NCBI GenBank assembly: GCA_017400135.1
Contig: JAFPVJ010000027.1
Span: 124,001 to 188,000, forward strand
Direction of reading: 5' to 3'
DNA length: 64,000 nt
From: Bacteroidales bacterium
GTDB taxonomy: Bacteria; Bacteroidota; Bacteroidia; Bacteroidales; UBA932
Shown: one piece after another, positions 59,016 through 64,000 of the stretch
How the letters are laid out: each line of letters opens with the position of its first letter
Position numbering within the stretch: the first letter of the stretch is position 1
The notes under the pieces: generated by a model
Told to the model about the DNA's origin: nothing
Database searches by the model: none
The model's input: the letters and a program-made list of their open reading frames with translations, nothing else
Made by a program: the position numbers and the translations under genes

Positions 59016-60377
59016 TTAAGCCATTTCTTGGATCATCAGGTCAATGCCCTTCTGGACGATGTCCTGGATGTAGTTCTTGGAAGGATCGACGTACTCGCAG
59101 AGCGCGAGGTCCTCGGGAAGGACTTCATAGATGCCGAACTGCTCCATCTTGTCGATGTCGCCGGCAATGCAGGCCTTGATGAGGTACAGCGGATAGATGT
59201 CCATCGGGATCACCTTCGAATAGTAGTTGTCCGACATGACGAACGCGCGCGGACCACCGTGCAGGTTGGTGTCCATGTCGTATTTCTTCCTGGGCAGCAG
59301 CCAGGAGAAATAGGAACGGGTCGAGCTGAACTGGTTGAAGCGGAAAGGCCGGGCCCAGCCGAAAAGCTCGGTGTCCGTGCCTTCCTTGACCAGGGTGACC
59401 TGGTTGTCGAAGAAACCGAGACGGCCGTCTTCGCCGACGTTGCGTCCGCTCAGGACGTCGCCGCTGATGAAGCGGATGCCGTCCGCGGAGGCGCCGTACC
59501 AGGCCTGGAACTCCTTCATGCCGACGCCGGGCACGGTCTGGGCGTAGGACGGCTCGAGGGCCATCGGGCCGCAGACCGCCACCTTGCGGCGGAGGTCATA
59601 TTTGCCCTTGAGGAAGAGCTTGCCGATCGCGGCGGTCATCAGCAGGGAGACGGTCCAGACGGTCTCGTCTTTCTGGATGGGGGCGATGTGGCTGATCTGC
59701 ACGCCGACGTTGCCGGCCGGGTGCTTGCCCGAGAAGGTGTGCAGGATGGCGTTCTCCAGCTTGTGGAAGGGGGTGCTGGCGTAGTTGTCGCTCTTCAGGG
59801 AGACGTGGACGCCGCCGTCGGTGAGTTTCGTCAGGGCGTTGACGCCGGCCTGGACGGCCGCGAATTCGTCACCGAGGACGAACTCCGTGTCGGCGGCGAG
59901 GGGCGCCGTGGAGAAGGCGGAGATGAAGATGGCCTTCGGCTTGAGCGCGGGATCCGCGAGGATGCCGTACGGGCGCTGGATGATGGCTGCCCAAAGTCCG
60001 CTCTGGAGCAGGGCCGTGCGGACCTCGTCTGCGCTGAGGCTCTCGGGCCTCTTGCATCCGAAGTCCATGTACTCCTGGACGGAGTCGGTCCCGATGCGTA
60101 CCTCAAGCAACTTCCTCTTGTCTCCCCGGACGATCTCCTTCACCGTGCCGCTGACCGGGGCGGTGATGAGGATCTCGGGGTGCTTCTTGTCCGCCAGGAC
60201 GGGGGAACCTGCCAACACGCGGTCGCCCTCCTTGACCAGGAGCCTCGGGGTGAAGCCCTTGAAATCGGCGGGAACGATCGCGACCGTGTCAGGAACAATC
60301 GTCTTGGAGACGACGGGCTTGGCGCTTCCCTTGATGGGGATGTCCAGACCCTTCTTCAGATCGATGTTGTTTGACAT
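59016..60377 (-). CDS. nqrA: Na+-NQR subunit A
   Basis: A 453-residue soluble subunit at the membrane surface that interacts with ubiquinone/menaquinone. It starts NIDLKKGLDIPIKGSAKPVVS, shows a barrel-sandwich domain (LLVKEGDRVLAGSPVLADKKHPEI) and GDVLSGRNVGEDGRLGFFDNQVTLVKEG near residue 300. First gene of nqrABCDEF. A perfect -7 box lies 41 bp upstream, divergent from the helicase promoter. Confidence 0.96.
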   Translation of the reverse strand: MSNNIDLKKGLDIPIKGSAKPVVSKTIVPDTVAIVPADFKGFTPRLLVKEGDRVLAGSPVLADKKHPEILITAPVSGTVKEIVRGDKRKLLEVRIGTDSVQEYMDFGCKRPESLSADEVRTALLQSGLWAAIIQRPYGILADPALKPKAIFISAFSTAPLAADTEFVLGDEFAAVQAGVNALTKLTDGGVHVSLKSDNYASTPFHKLENAILHTFSGKHPAGNVGVQISHIAPIQKDETVWTVSLLMTAAIGKLFLKGKYDLRRKVAVCGPMALEPSYAQTVPGVGMKEFQAWYGASADGIRFISGDVLSGRNVGEDGRLGFFDNQVTLVKEGTDTELFGWARPFRFNQFSSTRSYFSWLLPRKKYDMDTNLHGGPRAFVMSDNYYSKVIPMDIYPLYLIKACIAGDIDKMEQFGIYEVLPEDLALCEYVDPSKNYIQDIVQKGIDLMIQEMA

Positions 60378-60417
60378 TATTTGGAAACGGTTAAAGTAAT
60401 TCTACTTTTCTATCATG

Positions 60418-60425
60418 CAAAGATA
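60418..60425 (-). promoter_or_regulatory. -7 box of the nqr operon
   Basis: TATCTTTG on the minus strand, exact match to TAnnTTTG, 40 bp before nqrA. No -33 TTTG at 19-21 bp is visible. Confidence 0.5.
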
Positions 60426-60438
60426 CCTATTTTTTTAG

Positions 60439-60456
60439 TATTTTCGCAGCGAATAT
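60439..60456 (+). promoter_or_regulatory. Promoter and dyad at the helicase start
   Basis: TATTTTCG (60439-60446) is a near match to TAnnTTTG, 8 bp before the ATG at 60455. ATTTTCG-CAG-CGAATAT (60440-60456) forms an imperfect inverted repeat like that at uvrA, and its right arm enters the start codon. A leaderless mRNA is likely. Confidence 0.4.
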
Positions 60457-62911
60457 GGAAAACAATGCAAGTACGATTTTAGAGGGGTTGAACGCCGAGC
60501 AGAAGCGCGCCGTTCAGTGTGTGGAGGGACCGGTACTGATTGTTGCAGGGGCCGGGTCCGGCAAGACCCGGGTCCTGACGAGCCGCATCGCCTACATCCT
60601 CTCGCAGGGGGCCGATGCGTCCCGGATCCTGGCGCTGACCTTTACGAAAAAGGCGGCCAATGAAATGAAGGAGCGGATCGCCGCCATGGTGGGGGAGCGG
60701 CGTGCCCGCAGGCTGCGGATGGGGACCTTCCATTCGGTCTTCGTACGCTTCCTGCGCGAATATGCCAACGAACTGGGCTATCCCGAGTCTTTCACGATCT
60801 ACGACCAGAGCGATTCGACCAGCGCCGTCAAGGCCTGCATCAAGGAGCTCCAGCTGGACGATAAGGCCTACAAGCCCAAGGACGTGCTGTCCCGCATCTC
60901 GATGGCGAAGAACAACCTCGTCACCGATGCGGCCTACCGGAGCAATCCGGCCATCATCAGCTCGGACCAGCGCGGCAAGCGGCCCCGCCTGTGCGACGTC
61001 TATACGCTCTACCAGCAGAAATGCAAGCAGTCCGGCGTGATGGACTTCGACGACATCCTGCTCAACATGAACATCCTGCTGCGCGACTTCCCGGAAGCCC
61101 TCGAGTCCGTCGCGTCCCGTTTCGACTACATCCTGGTCGACGAGTACCAGGACACCAACTACGCGCAGTACCTGATCCTGAAGAAACTGGCCCAATGGCA
61201 CCGTAACCTCTGCGTGGTGGGCGACGATTCCCAGTCCATCTACGCCTTCCGCGGGGCCAAGATCGAGAATATCCTCAATTTCAAGAAAGACTATCCGGAG
61301 TGCAGGACCTTCCGGCTGGAGCAGAATTACCGTTCCACGCAGACGATCGTCGACGCGGCCAATTCCCTGATCGCTCACAACGAGGGACGCATCCCCAAGG
61401 AATGCTTCTCGCGCGCCGAGTCCGGCGAAAAGATACGCTTGATCCGCAGCGGCAGCGAGGGGGAGGAGGCGATGCTGATCGCCTCGGCCATCCTGGATCG
61501 GATGCGCGAAAAGAAGGCGCAGTACCAGGATTTCGCCATCCTGTACCGGACCAATTCGCAGTCCCGCGCCATCGAGGAGGCCCTTCGCCGGCGCAACCTG
61601 CCCTACATCGTCTACTCCGGCAACGCCTTCTTCGACCGCGCCGAGGTCAAGGACATGATGGCCTATTTCAAGCTGCTGGTCAACCCCAACGACGACGAGT
61701 CCTTCAAACGCGTGGTCAACAAGCCGGCCCGCGGGATCGGCGACACCTCGATGAGCGCCCTCTCGGCGGCGGCCCGCCTCAAGGGCCTGAGCCTGTTCCG
61801 TGCTGCGTTCGAAACCGACCTGGAGGCGTATGGCCTCCGGAACGCCGCCCTCCTCAAGATCCGCACGTTCTGCGTCATGATAGGGAAACTCTCCGATCTT
61901 GCCGCGACCACCGACGCCCACGAACTGGCGTTGCGCATCGCCGACCAGTCCGGGCTCTATGCCTTTTATAAGGAAGATACGAGCATCGAAGGCCTGTCCC
62001 GTTTCTCCAATGTGGAGGAACTGGTCAACAGTGTGAAGACCTTCGTCGAGGAGCGCCAGAACGAGATACTCGCCGACCTGGAGGACGCCGGCGTTTCGGA
62101 AGAGCTGCCGCTCGTCACCCTGGGCGATTATTTGGAGAATGTCTCCCTGCTCAGCAACGTGGACACGACGGACGACGAGGACGCCGGCAACCGCATCGCC
62201 CTGATGACGGCCCATTCGGCGAAGGGCCTGGAGTTCCCCTACGTGTTCATCACGGGCCTGGAGGACAATCTGTTCCCCTCCGCCAACATGATCTCGTCCA
62301 AGGCGGATATCGAGGAGGAACGGCGCTTGTTCTATGTCGCCCTGACCCGGGCGAAGAAGGAAGTGGTTCTGACCTACGCCGACACGCGGATGCGAAACGG
62401 CTCCCACGAGTCCAATTCCCCGAGCCGTTTCCTGCGGGAGATCGACGACCGCTACCTGGCCAATCCGCTGGGAGCGGACGAGGATGACGAGGAGGACGAT
62501 TTCCCCGGTTTCGGGGGCTTCGGGTCGCGTTTTGGGCGTCCCCGTTTCGGGGGCTCCCGTTCCGAGACTTCGGGCTATCGCTACGGGGCTTCCGGCGGCG
62601 TCCGCTTCGAGCCACGCCCGGCCCGGCCCGCCGTCACGGCGGCTGCGGACAAGACGGCGGTCTATGCCGGCAAGGCGGCCGTCCTGAACCGTCCGCTGCC
62701 CCCGAAGATTCCGGATGAGGAGTTCGTCCCCGTGCCCATGTCGGCCATCAAGGTCGGCCAGCGCATCGAGCACAACCGCTTCGGCGGCGGCCTTGTGGAG
62801 GAGATCACGGGTGTCATCCCCGAACTGAAAGCCCGGATCAACTTCGACAAGTATGGCGAAAAGGTGATCCTTCTGAAATACGCGAAATTAAGATTTGAAA
62901 CCCAACCATAA
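60455..62911 (+). CDS. UvrD/PcrA-type ATP-dependent DNA helicase
   Basis: An 818-residue superfamily 1A helicase. The motifs appear in order: LNAEQKRAVQ (Q motif), VAGAGSGKTRVLTSRIAYI (Walker A near residue 30), ALTFTKKAANEM, ILVDEYQDTNYAQY (Walker B), VVGDDSQSIYAFRGA, FRLEQNYRST, and MTAHSAKGLEFPYVFITGLEDNLFPS with the C-terminal VALTRAKK. It unwinds DNA in excision and mismatch repair. A Gly/Phe/Arg-rich linker (about residues 685-730) precedes a C-terminal Tudor-like end (GQRIEHNRFGGGLVEEITG). M16 peptidase follows after 4 bp. Confidence 0.95.
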   Translation: MENNASTILEGLNAEQKRAVQCVEGPVLIVAGAGSGKTRVLTSRIAYILSQGADASRILALTFTKKAANEMKERIAAMVGERRARRLRMGTFHSVFVRFLREYANELGYPESFTIYDQSDSTSAVKACIKELQLDDKAYKPKDVLSRISMAKNNLVTDAAYRSNPAIISSDQRGKRPRLCDVYTLYQQKCKQSGVMDFDDILLNMNILLRDFPEALESVASRFDYILVDEYQDTNYAQYLILKKLAQWHRNLCVVGDDSQSIYAFRGAKIENILNFKKDYPECRTFRLEQNYRSTQTIVDAANSLIAHNEGRIPKECFSRAESGEKIRLIRSGSEGEEAMLIASAILDRMREKKAQYQDFAILYRTNSQSRAIEEALRRRNLPYIVYSGNAFFDRAEVKDMMAYFKLLVNPNDDESFKRVVNKPARGIGDTSMSALSAAARLKGLSLFRAAFETDLEAYGLRNAALLKIRTFCVMIGKLSDLAATTDAHELALRIADQSGLYAFYKEDTSIEGLSRFSNVEELVNSVKTFVEERQNEILADLEDAGVSEELPLVTLGDYLENVSLLSNVDTTDDEDAGNRIALMTAHSAKGLEFPYVFITGLEDNLFPSANMISSKADIEEERRLFYVALTRAKKEVVLTYADTRMRNGSHESNSPSRFLREIDDRYLANPLGADEDDEEDDFPGFGGFGSRFGRPRFGGSRSETSGYRYGASGGVRFEPRPARPAVTAAADKTAVYAGKAAVLNRPLPPKIPDEEFVPVPMSAIKVGQRIEHNRFGGGLVEEITGVIPELKARINFDKYGEKVILLKYAKLRFETQP

Positions 62912-62915
62912 TTTT

Positions 62916-64000
62916 ATGAAACGTTATTTTTATCTGATGATTGCGGCACTCGCGCTGGTAAGCGCGGTGTCGTGTTCCCGGTATGAGACGGTCAAGAATG
63001 ACCCGCTCAAGACCAAGATCTACACCCTGGACAACGGCCTGAAGGTCTATATGTCCGTCAACAAGGAGGAGCCCCGCATCCAGACCTACATCGCGGTCAA
63101 GGTGGGCGGTAAGAACGACCCCTCCGAGACCACGGGCCTGGCCCACTATTTCGAGCACCTGATGTTCAAGGGCACGAACCACTTCGGCACTTCCGACTAC
63201 GAGGCCGAGAAGCCCCTGCTGGATGAGATCGAAGCTCTTTTTGAGACCTATCGCCAGACGGAGGATCCCGCCGAGCGCGAGGCGATCTATCACCGGATCG
63301 ACTCCATCAGCTACGAGGCCTCCAAGATCTCCATCCCCAACGAGTATGACAAGCTGATGGCGATGATCGGCGCCCAGGGCACCAATGCCTGGACCTCCCA
63401 GGATGAAACGGTCTACACGGAAGACATTCCTTCCAATCAGATCGACAACTGGGCCCGCATCCAGGCCGACCGCTTCCGCAACACCGTGATCCGCGGCTTC
63501 CACACGGAGCTGGAGACCATCTACGAGGAGAAGAACATGTCCCTGACCCAGGATACCCGGAAACTGTGGGAGGCGGTGGATGCCGCTCTCTTCCCGCATC
63601 ATCCGTACGGCACGCAGACCGTCCTCGGCACGCAGGAGCATCTGAAGAACCCTTCGATCACCAACGTGAAGAAGTACCACGATGTCTATTATGTGCCGAA
63701 CAACATCGCCATCTGCGTGGCGGGCGATTTCAACCCCAAGGAGATGGTCGCCACCATCAAGAAGTATTTCGGCGACTGGGAGCCCAATCCGGAGATTCCC
63801 GCGCTGCAGTTTGAGCCCGAGACCCCCATCACCGAACCGGTCGTGCGGGAAGTTTTCGGCCTGGAAGCCGAGAATGTCGTGGTCGGCTGGCGGCTGACCG
63901 GCGCTCCGGACCTGAAGAATTCGGCCGTGGCCGAGATCGCCGGCGCCGTCCTCAGCAATGGCACTGCCGGCCTGATGGACCTGGACCTGAACCAGCAGCA
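62916..64000 (+). CDS. M16 family zinc peptidase lipoprotein (3' end outside the window)
   Basis: The frame starts MKRYFYLMIAALALVSAVSC, a lipoprotein signal, and runs open to the window end, so 361 residues are seen. The inverted zinc motif HYFEHLMFKG (HxxEH near residue 77) and the later ELETIYEEKNMSL, which carries a further zinc-ligand Glu, identify an insulinase/pitrilysin-type (M16) peptidase. LVAGDFNPKEM-like sequence near residue 268 is typical. It is probably periplasmic and degrades peptides. It starts 4 bp after the helicase stop and is likely co-transcribed. Confidence 0.9.
   Translation, partial: MKRYFYLMIAALALVSAVSCSRYETVKNDPLKTKIYTLDNGLKVYMSVNKEEPRIQTYIAVKVGGKNDPSETTGLAHYFEHLMFKGTNHFGTSDYEAEKPLLDEIEALFETYRQTEDPAEREAIYHRIDSISYEASKISIPNEYDKLMAMIGAQGTNAWTSQDETVYTEDIPSNQIDNWARIQADRFRNTVIRGFHTELETIYEEKNMSLTQDTRKLWEAVDAALFPHHPYGTQTVLGTQEHLKNPSITNVKKYHDVYYVPNNIAICVAGDFNPKEMVATIKKYFGDWEPNPEIPALQFEPETPITEPVVREVFGLEAENVVVGWRLTGAPDLKNSAVAEIAGAVLSNGTAGLMDLDLNQQ

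Noticed and set aside
1-64000. CRISPR array, insertion sequence, prophage or integrative element
   Set aside because: No spaced direct repeats, transposase, integrase or terminal repeats were seen; tRNA genes have no adjacent integrase.

Overview
The window is chromosomal DNA from a high-GC member of the Bacteroidales. The evidence is a SusC/SusD pair, FimB/Mfa2-, DUF4249-, DUF4252- and DUF4831-type proteins, a complete Na+-NQR operon, and many -7 boxes of the Bacteroidetes form TAnnTTTG, several of them preceded by TTTG at 19 bp. A Rikenellaceae-like or uncultured UBA932-like lineage would fit, but the sequence alone does not settle the genus. I saw no rRNA, phage, IS element or CRISPR array. 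Coding density is very high, most genes lie on the minus strand, and no gene-free stretch exceeds 300 bp. High GC produces many long antisense open frames, which I left out.

Layout. 1-1.5 kb: the end of a DUF4249 protein, an AlkD-like DNA glycosylase, a two-way terminator, tRNA-Arg(ACG) and rplS with a structured leader. 2-5.7 kb: a HEAT-repeat/DUF1080 protein and a Tat-exported Gfo/Idh/MocA oxidoreductase, a plausible oxidise-then-cleave pair for glycosides. 5.8-10.8 kb: dnaJ, grpE, an ABC-F ATPase and trkA. 10.8-20.9 kb: a GT2 glycosyltransferase, a GH92 lipoprotein, the PmbA and TldD protease pair coupled to a zeta-like P-loop kinase, pepD, a DUF4831 protein and an LpxL-type acyltransferase. 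21-22.7 kb: a POT peptide transporter. 22.7-29.6 kb: leucine operon leuA-leuC-leuD-leuB-ilvE plus a second aminotransferase, divergent from mutT. 30-31.1 kb: tRNA-Asp, a small beta-barrel protein and a 31-codon ORF. 31.1-37.1 kb: SusC, SusD and a TlpA-like lipoprotein. 37.2-40.4 kb: the Kdo transferase gene and a DUF4252 / ECF sigma / putative anti-sigma / DUF4252 operon.

40.4-50.4 kb is the most distinctive region: ten tightly coupled genes that look like a CMP-legionaminic-acid-type pathway (legB, legC, legG, legI, legF and ptmA-, ptmE- and ptmF-like genes). Between legG and legI lie two genes outside the standard pathway, a PLP decarboxylase/racemase-fold enzyme and an ATP-grasp ligase, and no N-acetyltransferase gene is present in the cluster. 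This suggests a nonulosonic acid carrying an unusual substituent.

50.4-64 kb: uvrA, a fimbrial-anchor-like lipoprotein, the nqrABCDEF sodium pump operon, a divergent UvrD/PcrA helicase and the start of an M16 peptidase lipoprotein. uvrA and the helicase share a similar dyad at their starts.

Functionally the window combines translation and chaperone genes, DNA repair, anaerobic energy conservation (NQR), leucine synthesis, envelope and surface-sugar biosynthesis, and nutrient uptake. Function assignments rest on motif and family recognition by eye; no database search was run.
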